Shown here: positions 51,897 through 60,999 of the stretch, piece by piece
How positions within the stretch are numbered: position 1 is the stretch's first letter
Layout: every line of letters starts with the position of its first letter
DNA from: B1 sp044370475
Lineage (GTDB): Bacteria > Bacteroidota > Bacteroidia > UKL13-3
Direction: 5' to 3'
Assembly: GCA_044370475.1 (NCBI GenBank)
Contig: JBILVK010000001.1
Coordinates: 62,001-126,000 of the forward strand
DNA length: 64,000 bases
The notes under the pieces: model-generated
What the model was told of the DNA's origin: nothing
The model's input: the letters and a program-made list of their open reading frames with translations, nothing else
Databases searched by the model: none
Made by a program: the position numbers and the translations under genes

Positions 51897-52715
51897 ATGA
51901 CAACCCTATTTGCAATTATTGCTCAATTGGTGCTAGCCTTTGCAATACTCACTATGGTCTACATTTTAATTTCTTACTTTTTAAGGCATAGCTTTTGGAG
52001 CAAACAGCCTATAGAGGAAACTAAAAGCTTGCCCGATTTTGAGAGACATATAGCCATCATTTTTGATAATTATATTAAAGAAGATCAATTGCTTCTGCAG
52101 GTTCAATGGCTTCTAAAACAGGATTACAAAAACTTTTCTGCATACTTTTTTTGTTCAGACCCTATTGTTGAATTCAATGGATTGCAAAATATTACCATTT
52201 TAACCACCCAGCAAATACCAAATGGACAGAGAGACCTATCCCTATTAGTTAAAAAGTACTCACCAAACCTTCCTTCCAAAATTGTTTGTGTAAAGAGTAA
52301 AACAAATCTTCCATACGACTTTCTTTTCAAACAAAATGAAGCGCTATTTTATGGCAATAACTCCCAAGCATACATAAATCTCGATACCACTTCCGAAAAT
52401 TTTACCAAGAGCAGCTTTAAAAAACTCCAGAAATACCTGTCGGCCAAAATGGAAGCAATAAACTCTTTAATTGAAAATTCAAATAAAAAGGAGGGCTTAT
52501 CGCTAGTTAAAATCAACTCCAATATCCACTTTGTTTTGGGAATTCTAATTATATTCTCCTTTACATTAATAGGAATTAATAGACTCGAATACATGAGCAA
52601 ATCTATATTTGATTACATTTCACTCACGGGAATAATTGCCAGTGCTATTATTATTATAAATGTAGCCCTATCAAAGAAGTGGAAAAGATTTGAAAGTCGG
52701 AGGCAATTTAGCTAA
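51897..52715 (+). CDS. membrane protein with GT2-like relic domain
   Basis: A 272-residue protein. An N-terminal membrane segment (about 3-30) is followed by a soluble part (about 40-190) and two C-terminal membrane segments (about 207-225 and 238-256). The soluble part begins IAIIFDNYIKEDQLLLQVQW, then LLKQDYKNFSAYFFCSD, which follows the GT2 pattern of a first strand, helix, and second strand (as in IPVYNEE..LLQSLL.QDYP..EIIVVDD), but the acidic nucleotide-binding residues are not kept. It may be a non-catalytic partner of a glycan machine. The last 4 bases (CTAA) overlap the stop of the convergent rpoN gene. Confidence 0.65.
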   Translation: MTTLFAIIAQLVLAFAILTMVYILISYFLRHSFWSKQPIEETKSLPDFERHIAIIFDNYIKEDQLLLQVQWLLKQDYKNFSAYFFCSDPIVEFNGLQNITILTTQQIPNGQRDLSLLVKKYSPNLPSKIVCVKSKTNLPYDFLFKQNEALFYGNNSQAYINLDTTSENFTKSSFKKLQKYLSAKMEAINSLIENSNKKEGLSLVKINSNIHFVLGILIIFSFTLIGINRLEYMSKSIFDYISLTGIIASAIIIINVALSKKWKRFESRRQFS

Positions 52716-54190
52716 ATTTCCTTTCGCAGTCTTGCTACAGGGATATTCATTTGCTCCCTATATTTTGCAACAGTTCTTCTAGCGATATTGTAACCCTTAT
52801 CTTTAAGTATCTCCATTAACTTCTCATCAGGTAGTGGCTTAGATTTTTCTTCAGCTTCTATAGCTTCCTTAAGAATCTTCTTAACCTCTCTGCTACTTAC
52901 TTCATCTCCATCGTCTGTTTGAATACCCTCACTAAAGAAATACTTCAAAGCAAAAGTACCCCATTCTGTTTGAACATACTTACTATTTGCAACCCTACTG
53001 ATGGTAGAAATATCTAGGTGCGTAATTTCTGCAATGTCTTTTAAAATCATTGGCCTTAAGAACGATTCATCACCCTCCTGAAAGAACCTATATTGAAATT
53101 TCAAAATCGCATTCATGGTTGATAGCAAGGTATGATGCCTTTGCTTGATGCTCTCAATAAACCACCTTGCGCCATCCAACTTTTGCTTAATAAATTGAGC
53201 TGTTTCTTTTTGCTCTCTGGTTGGCGCCTTTGATTCGTCGTAACCCTTTAAAGTTTCTAAGTAATTTTTACTAATTCTTAAATCTGGAGCATTGCGCGAA
53301 TTAAGGTGTACAACCAATTTTCCAAGTTCTTCAATTAAAATAAAGTCTGGTGTAATATACTGTGTTGCCGAATTGTCTATTGCTTCGCCTGGTTTTGGAT
53401 TTAAGCGTGTAATAACATGAATTACATCCTTTAATTCCTGATCCGATATCTTTAACGACTTAGTTAATTTTTCGTAATGCTTCTTGGTAAAATCATCAAA
53501 ATAATCTGTTAAAATTTGAGTTGCAATTTTTACCGATTTTAGTGTTTGATCTTTCCTCTTTAACTGAAGTAAAAGACAATCTTGCAAGGAAGTAGCACCT
53601 ATCCCAGCAGGATCAAGTGTTTGAATCTTATGTAATACCTTGTTTAATTCATCCAGACTGGCCTCAATATTCATGGAAAAAGCCAAATCATTTACAATAG
53701 CCTCAAGCGGTCTTCTTAAATACCCATCATCATCTATTGAGCCTATTATCTGATTACCAATGGTCAATTCTTTTTCACTATCTGCAATGGCAACAAATTG
53801 TTCCATTAACTCTTCATGAAAGGAATGAAACTCAGCTAAAGGTCTCTCCTTTTTCTCTTCATCCCCCTCGTCGCTCAAATGAAATCCTTCGGGATCATAT
53901 TCATCATTCACGTAATCTTTTACATCAAAAGATTCATCAGCCAAATAATCATCAACCGTTAAATCCTTTGGCTCTTCCTCTGTTGTAGTTAATTCGTTTT
54001 CTGCAATAGGTGAAGTTTCATCTGGGGCAGCATCAGAATCTGCGGCCTTAAGCAATGCAGGGTTCTCAATTAATTCCTGATCAATCCTTTGCAGAATGTC
54101 AACAGAGTTTAATTGCAGCAATTTAATAAACTGAATTTGCTGCGGAGAAAGCTTTTGTAACTGACTTTGTTGTAATCCTTGTTTTAACAT
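52712..54190 (-). CDS. rpoN: RNA polymerase sigma-54 factor
   Basis: A 492-residue sigma-54. The N-terminal activator-contact region has LQQSQLQKLSPQQIQFIKLL and ENPAL; an acidic linker (about 45-115, rich in Asp and Glu) follows, longer than in E. coli. The core-binding region has LDPAGIGATSLQDCLLLQL and LNPKPGEAI. The DNA-binding part has DISTISRVANSKYVQTEWG, and the RpoN box is ARRTVAKYREQMNIP near the end. It needs AAA+ activators, none of which are in this window. An inverted repeat with a -7-like box lies just upstream (54197-54223). Confidence 0.96.
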   Translation of the reverse strand: MLKQGLQQSQLQKLSPQQIQFIKLLQLNSVDILQRIDQELIENPALLKAADSDAAPDETSPIAENELTTTEEEPKDLTVDDYLADESFDVKDYVNDEYDPEGFHLSDEGDEEKKERPLAEFHSFHEELMEQFVAIADSEKELTIGNQIIGSIDDDGYLRRPLEAIVNDLAFSMNIEASLDELNKVLHKIQTLDPAGIGATSLQDCLLLQLKRKDQTLKSVKIATQILTDYFDDFTKKHYEKLTKSLKISDQELKDVIHVITRLNPKPGEAIDNSATQYITPDFILIEELGKLVVHLNSRNAPDLRISKNYLETLKGYDESKAPTREQKETAQFIKQKLDGARWFIESIKQRHHTLLSTMNAILKFQYRFFQEGDESFLRPMILKDIAEITHLDISTISRVANSKYVQTEWGTFALKYFFSEGIQTDDGDEVSSREVKKILKEAIEAEEKSKPLPDEKLMEILKDKGYNIARRTVAKYREQMNIPVARLRKEI

Positions 54191-54196
54191 GATCTA

Positions 54197-54223
54197 GATG
54201 CGAAAATAGTAAAAATTCGCATC
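54197..54223 (-). promoter_or_regulatory. inverted repeat over the rpoN -7 box
   Basis: GATGCGAA (54197-54204) and TTCGCATC (54216-54223) form an 8-bp inverted repeat. The minus-strand -7-like TATTTTCG (54201-54208) lies inside it, 10 bases before the ATG. It could be an operator, or a weak terminator of the WG gene. Confidence 0.45.
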
Positions 54224-54246
54224 GCTAAAAAGAATGTTATGCAAGT

Positions 54247-54762
54247 TTATTCACTCTCCTCATCAATGGGCTTAAATACGGGTACAATTTCTTCACCTGC
54301 ACAATTGATTTTCCCTTCCAAACGTTTAATTCTAACTTTAGCTTCACCCTTAATGTTAAAAGCGCCAATTTCATCATAAATGAGTGGAGTTATCTCCTCA
54401 CCTTTATTATTTATAACCCCAAATTGGTTTTTGATTTTTACATAGGCAAGTCCATTTTTAAATGGCCCAATATAATCGTACTTTATTGGAATTACCTCCT
54501 CGTCGCTGATGTTAATGTACCCAAATTTCTTATCAATCATTGCCTTGGCCACCCCATTTACAAAATCGCCAATAGCATGGTACCGGCACTTAATAAATTC
54601 CTCCCCCTGCTGATTGATAAATCCAACTTGGTTTCCAATATAAACTTTGGCCATCCCATTTTTAAAAGGATCAATCTTATCGTACCCCTTCCCTTTCATA
54701 CCTAAAAGAGTAGGTAGGATTAGGAATATAAAAACAATTTTGAATATTTTACTCAATATCAA
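54247..54762 (-). CDS. exported WG-repeat protein with TTG start
   Basis: A 171-residue protein. A hydrophobic N-terminus (FKIVFIFLILPTLLG) is a likely signal or anchor. The rest is WG-type repeats: FKNGMAKVYIGNQVGFINQQ, VNGVAKAMIDKKFGYIN, FKNGLAYVKIKNQFGVIN, about four units. WG repeats are a beta-rich structural motif in surface or scaffold proteins. The start is TTG at 54762, the only start that keeps the hydrophobic segment; a -7-like box 13 bases upstream supports it. It is 56 bases upstream of rpoN. Confidence 0.8.
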   Translation of the reverse strand: MILSKIFKIVFIFLILPTLLGMKGKGYDKIDPFKNGMAKVYIGNQVGFINQQGEEFIKCRYHAIGDFVNGVAKAMIDKKFGYINISDEEVIPIKYDYIGPFKNGLAYVKIKNQFGVINNKGEEITPLIYDEIGAFNIKGEAKVRIKRLEGKINCAGEEIVPVFKPIDEESE

Positions 54763-54775
54763 ATTATTATAAAAA

Positions 54776-54783
54776 CAAATGTA
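54776..54783 (-). promoter_or_regulatory. Bacteroidota-type -7 element for the WG-repeat gene
   Basis: TACATTTG on the minus strand matches TAnnTTTG, 13 bases before the TTG start at 54762. Confidence 0.4.
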
Positions 54784-54915
54784 AATAGAAATTCAAACAT
54801 ATACATAATATAATTGTCATATAAAATGATTTAAGCTGTGGATTGTACAATGAATAAGGCAGTAATTGCATTTTTCCACATAATTACTAACTTGCCAGAC
54901 TATCAAAACACAGAA

Positions 54916-57264
54916 ATGCAGGTCTACAAATTAATTTTATCAACTATCTTTTTTACCCTAAGCAGTATTGCCTTTGCCCAAAATACCAGGAGCAATTGCC
55001 CGGTAAAAGAAGAAACATTTAACAGGTTAAATCCAGACGGAAGCTCAATATCGGTAAGGGTTATGGGCAATGAAATGCTTCAATATTTTGAAACACTAAA
55101 TGGTCAAACCCTGATAGAAAATCAAGACGGTTATTTAGAATTTGCAAAATTAGACCTGAACCAAAATATGGTTGCATCAGGAATTGTTGCCAGGAACAAT
55201 ATTACACCCCAATTGAAGGATATTCCCACCCATTTGAGGTATAGTAGCAATCAAATTGCTATACTTGAAGCGTCATTTTATCAAATAAATCAAGTAAGTA
55301 GGAAAAAAGCTGGCGGCAAACCCTTTCCTTCAACCGGAAAGCGAAAAGCATTAACTTTATTAATTCAATATCCTGATTTACCTGCCACCCTGCCAAAATC
55401 AAACTTCGACTCGATGATGGTAAAAAAGAATTACAATGGTACCGGATCTTTTAAAGATTACTATTTAAAAAGCTCTTTTGGACAACTTGAGCTCGAGGTA
55501 GATGTTTTTGGTTGGTATACCGCCGAAAGCGGCTATGTAAATTATGGAAAATCTTCGCCTAACTATAACTATAATGTAGGAACACTCATTGAGCGCGCTG
55601 TTTTAGCTGCTGATTCTGCTGGCGTAGATTTTTCTCAATACGATAACGATAAAGATGGTTATGTAGATGGAATCATTATTATGCATGCAGGTATTGGAGC
55701 AGAGGAACAAAGTGCACCTAGTGCAAACAATCATATTTGGAGTCATCGATATAACCTTGCCTATTCTGTGGGAGCTGTTTTGGTTGATGGAGTTTACGTG
55801 GATTCTTATGGCATCTTTCCAGAAAAAAGGTACAACGGCGGTGCATACTCTCAAGTTGGAATTGGCGTTTTAACCCATGAATTTGGTCACCTACTTGATA
55901 TCCCAGATTTATATTCCACACAAAACCGTGGAGAAGGTGCCGGAAATTTTGCGAATATGGCAGGCGGACCTTGGCTTAACAGCGAAAAAACACCCTGTAT
56001 GCATGATGCATGGACCAGAATTGCCCTAAAATGGGCTGAACCTACCCTCATTAATGTGAACGGAATTTATACCATTCCAAAAAGTTTAGTAGACAGTAAT
56101 TTTTGCTTTCGCATAAACACCTCAGTGGCTAATGAGTATTTTTTGATTGAAAACAGACAGAAAAAAGGTTTCGACCAATATTTGCCTGGAAGAGGACTAG
56201 CCATTTGGCATATTAACACCAATAGGGCAAAATTGCTTTCTGCAAGTAGTGGTAACAATGTAAACAATGATACTACCTCTTATGGCGTTGGACTTAAACA
56301 GGCAGATGGAAGAAGGGATTTGGAAAAGGCAACCAATAGAGGCGACGGTGGTGATTTGTTTCCTGGTAGTACTACTAATAGAAACTTCAATAGTTATTCA
56401 ACTCCTAATTCTGCCTTACACTATAAGGTTGGAGGCGTGAGACAAGCATCAAATTTAACCATTAGCAATATTACACAGAATGCAGATAGCTCAATAAGCT
56501 TTACACTTGGCAACTCTCCTACTGCTGCATTTGATGCAGTTCCTTCGAAAGGATGTGCCCCGCTCGACGTAAAACTTAATAACATTTCCTCCTTTGCAAG
56601 TAAGTATAAGTGGCAATTTCATGATGGTTCTCAAACTGCAAATTTAAATACGGATAAACGATTTGAGGAAGCAGGCACCTACCCTGTAACCTTGTATGTT
56701 TTAGATTCAAATAACAACATCATTGACTCTAATAGGCAAGAAATAATTGTTGAAAGTTCACCTGTTTCTAGTTTTACAATGACCCGTTTGGATAGCAATC
56801 AATTTGAATTCAAAAACACTTCATCAGGTGCATTATATGGCATGTGGAAATTTGGTTCGAACCAAAGCTCAACTGCTAATGAACTTATATATAAAAACAC
56901 TGGCTCTGCAGACATTCCTTACAGCCTAATTGCATTTTCACAGAATCAATGCACAGACACAGCCTATGGAATCATGTCGTATTGGCCTTTAGGAATTGCC
57001 CTGAATAGAGAATTGGGTAATGTTGAGGTTTTTCCTAATCCGTTTCACCAGAATTTAAACCTCGAAATATCCCTACAGAAAAGAAGTGAAGTGAGCATTC
57101 AATTGATAGATTTAAATGGAAAAACCTTGTTAACAGAATCCAAGGTTTTAGACCATGGTACTCATAAAATGATTATACCAAGAAATGAGCTATCTCCAGG
57201 TGTCTATATCCTAAGCATAACTGCAGATAATTTTAATAAAATTTTAAGGGTTTCGGCCCAATAA
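54916..57264 (+). CDS. T9SS-secreted M6-family metalloprotease with PKD domain
   Basis: A 782-residue exported protease. The signal peptide is MQVYKLILSTIFFTLSSIAF at the ATG at 54916; the longer frame from 54838 adds 26 residues and starts with GTG. A propeptide-like region precedes the M6 (immune inhibitor A) domain, with the zinc site HEFGH (His321, Glu322, His325) followed by LLDIPDLY, and RGLAIWHI further on. A PKD-like domain (about 535-615, AFDAVPSKGCAPLDVKL) follows. The T9SS type A sorting domain has EVFPNPFHQNL and ends NKILRVSAQ. It likely degrades extracellular protein. It holds the longest palindromic motif copy (56851-56866). comF follows 3 bases later. Confidence 0.92.
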   Translation: MQVYKLILSTIFFTLSSIAFAQNTRSNCPVKEETFNRLNPDGSSISVRVMGNEMLQYFETLNGQTLIENQDGYLEFAKLDLNQNMVASGIVARNNITPQLKDIPTHLRYSSNQIAILEASFYQINQVSRKKAGGKPFPSTGKRKALTLLIQYPDLPATLPKSNFDSMMVKKNYNGTGSFKDYYLKSSFGQLELEVDVFGWYTAESGYVNYGKSSPNYNYNVGTLIERAVLAADSAGVDFSQYDNDKDGYVDGIIIMHAGIGAEEQSAPSANNHIWSHRYNLAYSVGAVLVDGVYVDSYGIFPEKRYNGGAYSQVGIGVLTHEFGHLLDIPDLYSTQNRGEGAGNFANMAGGPWLNSEKTPCMHDAWTRIALKWAEPTLINVNGIYTIPKSLVDSNFCFRINTSVANEYFLIENRQKKGFDQYLPGRGLAIWHINTNRAKLLSASSGNNVNNDTTSYGVGLKQADGRRDLEKATNRGDGGDLFPGSTTNRNFNSYSTPNSALHYKVGGVRQASNLTISNITQNADSSISFTLGNSPTAAFDAVPSKGCAPLDVKLNNISSFASKYKWQFHDGSQTANLNTDKRFEEAGTYPVTLYVLDSNNNIIDSNRQEIIVESSPVSSFTMTRLDSNQFEFKNTSSGALYGMWKFGSNQSSTANELIYKNTGSADIPYSLIAFSQNQCTDTAYGIMSYWPLGIALNRELGNVEVFPNPFHQNLNLEISLQKRSEVSIQLIDLNGKTLLTESKVLDHGTHKMIIPRNELSPGVYILSITADNFNKILRVSAQ
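56851..56866. repeat. perfect 16-bp palindrome TTTGGTTCGAACCAAA
   Basis: Longest perfect copy of the window-wide GGTYYRRACC motif; it encodes Phe-Gly-Ser-Asn-Gln in the M6 protease. Confidence 0.7.
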
Positions 57265-57267
57265 GTT

Positions 57268-57966
57268 ATGGTAAATTGCGAGTCCTATTTTCAAAGTGTG
57301 CTTCACTTATTATATCCTCACCTTTGCGTGAGTTGTAATAAGAATCTTTTGGAAGGGGAGAGATATTTGTGTCTGGGTTGCCAATTTGTATTGCCAGAAA
57401 CCAATAATCACCTTACCAAAGAGAATGAAGTTGAAAAAACATTGTGGGGTAGGATACCATTTGAAAGGGCCTTTTCGTTTCTTTTTTTCAACCAGCATGG
57501 AATGACTCAAAAGTTGCTACATGAGTTAAAATATAAGGGAAATGAAGAATTGGCGGTTTTCTTAGGAGAAATATATGCAGAGAGAATTAAAAAAACTATT
57601 GAAAATCATGGAATAGATGCAATAGTTGCCATTCCTTTGCATAGTAGTAGATTAAAAAAAAGGGGGTATAACCAGAGTTTGGCTTTTGCAAACGGGATTT
57701 CCAATCTCTTGCAAATTGAAAACTTAAGCGATGCATTGGTTCGAACCAAAGCAACAGATACCCAAACAAAAAAATCTAGAACCGAAAGATGGGAAAATGT
57801 TTCTTCCATTTTTAAGGTTGAAGATACCAGCAGATTCGCCAATAGGCATGTCTTATTGGTTGATGATGTGATAACAACTGGGGCAACAATAGAAAGTTGT
57901 GCCAAAGAAATAATTAAAAGCAGCAATTGCACAATAAGCATTGCGAGTATAGCCTTTGCTGCTTAA
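57268..57966 (+). CDS. comF: ComF-family phosphoribosyltransferase-like protein
   Basis: A 232-residue ComF-like protein. An N-terminal double Cys pair (CVSC at 20-23 and CLGC at 35-38) forms a zinc finger. The C-terminal phosphoribosyltransferase fold has the PRPP-binding motif LLVDDVITTGAT. The middle has LHELKYKGNEELA and RLKKRGYNQS, both family marks. ComF takes part in DNA uptake in competent bacteria; in others its role is less clear. It follows the protease gene by 3 bases. The palindrome TTGGTTCGAACCAA lies inside (57736-57749). It overlaps the frame before the DUF5723 gene, whose own -7 box sits in its last codons. Confidence 0.9.
   Translation: MVNCESYFQSVLHLLYPHLCVSCNKNLLEGERYLCLGCQFVLPETNNHLTKENEVEKTLWGRIPFERAFSFLFFNQHGMTQKLLHELKYKGNEELAVFLGEIYAERIKKTIENHGIDAIVAIPLHSSRLKKRGYNQSLAFANGISNLLQIENLSDALVRTKATDTQTKKSRTERWENVSSIFKVEDTSRFANRHVLLVDDVITTGATIESCAKEIIKSSNCTISIASIAFAA
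57736..57749. repeat. perfect 14-bp palindrome TTGGTTCGAACCAA
   Basis: Copy of the GGTYYRRACC motif inside comF, read as Leu-Val-Arg-Thr-Lys; only 870 bp from the 16-bp copy. Confidence 0.7.
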
Positions 57967-57971
57967 CTTTG
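57964..57971 (+). promoter_or_regulatory. Bacteroidota-type -7 element for the DUF5723 gene
   Basis: TAACTTTG matches TAnnTTTG, 44 bases before the ATG at 58016 and across the comF stop codon. Confidence 0.35.
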
Positions 57972-58015
57972 TTAACTTGTTTATTTGCCTTGAAACTCAT
58001 TCCTACCCAAAAAAA

Positions 58016-59482
58016 ATGAAAAAGTATTTCTATTTAATTATCATATTGGGGATTGGGTTTAAACCTTTGTTTGCGCAGTTTCAAACGGGCCTAAATTCTA
58101 GTAACTACGCAGGTATAATGGGAGTCACTATTAATCCTGCAGCCACAAATTACCTGAATAATGGAACAGATTTCCTATTGTTCCAATACAATACATCTAT
58201 CCTCAACAATGGCTATTATATGGATCCTAAGCCAATTACTTCCTTAATAAAGCCTGAAATTTTTAAAGCCTTTGGGTCAAATGCAGAAAATGGAGGTGAG
58301 AGTGTGAACGAAACCTTTGATAGGGTATTTAACTTAAGAAGAAGTCTAAAGGATAAAAATTACATTTTTGCGGATGCAACCATAAACGGACCATCAATTT
58401 TAATTAATCAAGGTAGACATTCTTTTGGACTTTTAACCGCTTTTAAAACCACTTCTGGTACTGTGAATATGCCAAAAGAAATGGCCATTTTCTTGCTAAA
58501 AGGAGCCTCAGCAGATGAGCTTCTAGGCAAATCATTTGAATTAAATAAAGTTACTTCTGGCACTTTGGTTTATACAGATATTGCTTTTAATTATTCATAC
58601 GAAATACTAGATACTTACAAAGCCAAACATAGATTAGGCTTTACTGCTCACTACTTAAATGGAATTAATTCCATTGTTTTTGAAGACTTGGGGAAAACCA
58701 AATGGTCTTATATTGGAGATTCAACCTTGTTTATGGAGAACGGAAATTTTGTTTATAATTATGCAGCTACCAAAACTTCAGAATTGGGTGAGCTTTTAGA
58801 ATCAAGGGGGAAAGGTTTTGCGTTCGACATAGGATATACTTACCTTAGAAAAAAGAAATCCAGACCAACAAGAATCACCGTTTGTCCTAATATTAGATTT
58901 GGTGGAAAAATAAGAGAATACCAAGATTACAAATGGAGAATGGGTGTTTCATTAATGGATATTGGTTTCATAAAATTCAATAATCAAACCGTATCTACCA
59001 AATATGAAAATACATATGGTCCTTCAAAAAACTTGGATCAAGCTCTTTATTTGGGTGTTTTTGCCCTCGATCGCGAACTAAGGTACAATTACTCTGGAAA
59101 CCCTGGAACAACCTTTACATTAGAAGACAATTTCACAAATTATACAGCAACAAGAATCAATTTCCAGTTCGATTATAATTTTAAATACAATATTTATTTT
59201 AACCTTTCTGGCTCCCAAAGGGTAACTATTCCGAACACCATCATGCTTCACGCTCCAAACATTCTTAGCCTCTCTGCTAGGTACGAAAAACAAATGTTTG
59301 AAATAGGTTTACCCATAAGTTTAATAGAGTACCAATATCCTGTAATGGGTCTAAATTTTAGATATGGCCCGTTTTATATGGGTACCAATCACTTTCTAGA
59401 AATGGTTGGTATTAGAAAAATAAAAGGAGTGGACATATTTTTAGGTATTAAAATGAATTTATCAAACTTCAGAGGAGTTTAA
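58016..59482 (+). CDS. DUF5723 family outer-membrane beta-barrel-like protein
   Basis: A 488-residue exported protein. The signal peptide is at the ATG at 58016 (KKYFYLIIILGIGFKPLFAQ); the frame from 57956 adds 20 residues and overlaps comF. The mature part opens FQTGLNSSNYAGIMGVTINP, typical of DUF5723, and has many amphipathic strands such as KHRLGFTAHYLNGINSIVF and YNIYFNLSGSQRVTIPNTIM, so it is probably an outer-membrane barrel. The family is found in Bacteroidota and its role is unknown. It converges on the glutathione peroxidase gene with 4 bases between stops. Confidence 0.85.
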   Translation: MKKYFYLIIILGIGFKPLFAQFQTGLNSSNYAGIMGVTINPAATNYLNNGTDFLLFQYNTSILNNGYYMDPKPITSLIKPEIFKAFGSNAENGGESVNETFDRVFNLRRSLKDKNYIFADATINGPSILINQGRHSFGLLTAFKTTSGTVNMPKEMAIFLLKGASADELLGKSFELNKVTSGTLVYTDIAFNYSYEILDTYKAKHRLGFTAHYLNGINSIVFEDLGKTKWSYIGDSTLFMENGNFVYNYAATKTSELGELLESRGKGFAFDIGYTYLRKKKSRPTRITVCPNIRFGGKIREYQDYKWRMGVSLMDIGFIKFNNQTVSTKYENTYGPSKNLDQALYLGVFALDRELRYNYSGNPGTTFTLEDNFTNYTATRINFQFDYNFKYNIYFNLSGSQRVTIPNTIMLHAPNILSLSARYEKQMFEIGLPISLIEYQYPVMGLNFRYGPFYMGTNHFLEMVGIRKIKGVDIFLGIKMNLSNFRGV

Positions 59483-59486
59483 TAAA

Positions 59487-60071
59487 TTACTTAATAAGCT
59501 GAGTTATTTCGTTACTCATTGGTTCTGTTGAAGATCCAAAATATTTAACCCATTTGCCGTTTTGATCAATAAGGATTTTATTGAAATTCCATTTGATGGT
59601 AACATCTTCTGCTCCATTGAATTCCTTTAGGGTTAACCATTTATAAATTGGATGCGCATTAGCACCCTTAACATCTATCTTCTCGCTTAGTATAAAGGTA
59701 ACACCATACTTCTTTTCGCAAAAGGTTTTAATTTCTTCCGCAGTTCCTGGCTCTTGCCCTAAAAATTGATTGCAAGGAAAACCTATCACCACCAATTTAT
59801 TACCATACTTTTTTGAAAGTTCTTGCAAACCAGCATACTGTTTTGTGTATCCACACTCACTGGCTACATTCACACACAATACATACTTTCCCTTAAAATC
59901 CTTCATAGAGATGGTAGACTTGCCATCTAAAGAATTTATCTTCAAATCATAAAATGATTTGTATGCTTCCATTCCTACTTTTTTCATTTTAGTCGCATTA
60001 GCCTCTGATAAGCTATAAATTAAAACCCCAGTAAAGGCTAAAAAAAAGATGGTATAAAAGTATTTTTTCAT
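59487..60071 (-). CDS. glutathione peroxidase-family thiol peroxidase, exported
   Basis: A 194-residue peroxidase. The catalytic residues are Cys73 (NVASECGYTKQY), Gln102 (GFPCNQF) and Trp161 (KWNFNKILID). A hydrophobic N-terminus (about 4-21) is a likely signal or anchor, so it probably acts in the periplasm. Bacterial members are usually reduced by thioredoxin-like proteins rather than glutathione; the resolving Cys is probably Cys118 (IKTFCEKKYG). It reduces peroxides. It is a single gene, convergent with the DUF5723 gene. Confidence 0.9.
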   Translation of the reverse strand: MKKYFYTIFFLAFTGVLIYSLSEANATKMKKVGMEAYKSFYDLKINSLDGKSTISMKDFKGKYVLCVNVASECGYTKQYAGLQELSKKYGNKLVVIGFPCNQFLGQEPGTAEEIKTFCEKKYGVTFILSEKIDVKGANAHPIYKWLTLKEFNGAEDVTIKWNFNKILIDQNGKWVKYFGSSTEPMSNEITQLIK

Positions 60072-60149
60072 TCGTTTGGGTTATTGTATTTCTCTGAGAG
60101 CAATTTGTCAATTAAAATTCAATTAAACAAGTTCGTTATAAATCAAAAA

Positions 60150-60992
60150 TTAAATTTTTTGTAAAAAATCCCTTACTTCTTCCATTTGCCATTGAGGCGT
60201 AGAAGTGGCACCACAAATACCTACAGTATCCCCCTCATTAAACCAAGTAGCATCAATTTCTTCTTTGCTGCTTACAAAGAAAGTATTTGGATTATTTTCC
60301 TTACAAACATCAAAAAGCACCTTTCCATTGCTAGATTTTAATCCTGCCACAAAAACAACTTTATTGAAACGCTTTGCAAAATCTCTTAATTGAATATCTC
60401 TATTGCTTACCTGTCTGCACAAAGTATCATTAAAATTAACTTCTATTCCTTGATTCTCTAATTTTTCCTTCAAGGCATATAAATTCTTGGTTCTTTTAGT
60501 GGTCTGACTAAACAACTGGATCTTTTTAGGTAATTCATAATTGTTTAACTCGTCAAAAGATTCAATAACAATAGCCTCACCACCTGTTTGCCCTACTAAA
60601 CCCTTTACTTCGGCATGCCCATGCTTTCCATATATAAGAATTTTTTCATCACGATTATAGGCATCTCTCACGCGGTGTTGCAGTTTTAAAACCACAGGAC
60701 AACTGGCATCAACCAACTCAATGCCATTTTCCATGGCCAACTTATAAGTCTCAGGTGGCTCACCATGCGCTCTAATTAAAACTTTGGTATCTCTCAGTTC
60801 ATTAAACCTATCGTGGTCTATTATTTCTAGCCCCTTTGCCCTTAATCTGGCCACTTCCTCATCATTGTGAACTATATCACCCAAACAATACAAATGACCA
60901 TCTTCATCTAAAATATCTTCTGCCATTTGAATAGCAAATACTACCCCAAAACAAAAGCCCGAATTATTGTCTATTTCTACTGTTAAATTCAT
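60150..60992 (-). CDS. ispH: 4-hydroxy-3-methylbut-2-enyl diphosphate reductase
   Basis: A 280-residue IspH (LytB), the iron-sulfur enzyme that makes IPP and DMAPP in the last step of the MEP pathway. The cluster ligands are Cys14 (GFCFGV), Cys98 (DASCPVV) and Cys192 (TLCRQVSNR). The substrate site has His42 (IVHNDEEV), His76 (IRAHGEPP), and His126 with Glu128 (KHGHAEVKG). The C-terminal motif GICGATSTPQW is the usual GASTP region. The length is standard. A -7 box lies 7 bases before the ATG. Confidence 0.97.
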   Translation of the reverse strand: MNLTVEIDNNSGFCFGVVFAIQMAEDILDEDGHLYCLGDIVHNDEEVARLRAKGLEIIDHDRFNELRDTKVLIRAHGEPPETYKLAMENGIELVDASCPVVLKLQHRVRDAYNRDEKILIYGKHGHAEVKGLVGQTGGEAIVIESFDELNNYELPKKIQLFSQTTKRTKNLYALKEKLENQGIEVNFNDTLCRQVSNRDIQLRDFAKRFNKVVFVAGLKSSNGKVLFDVCKENNPNTFFVSSKEEIDATWFNEGDTVGICGATSTPQWQMEEVRDFLQKI

Positions 60993-60999
60993 AGTGATA

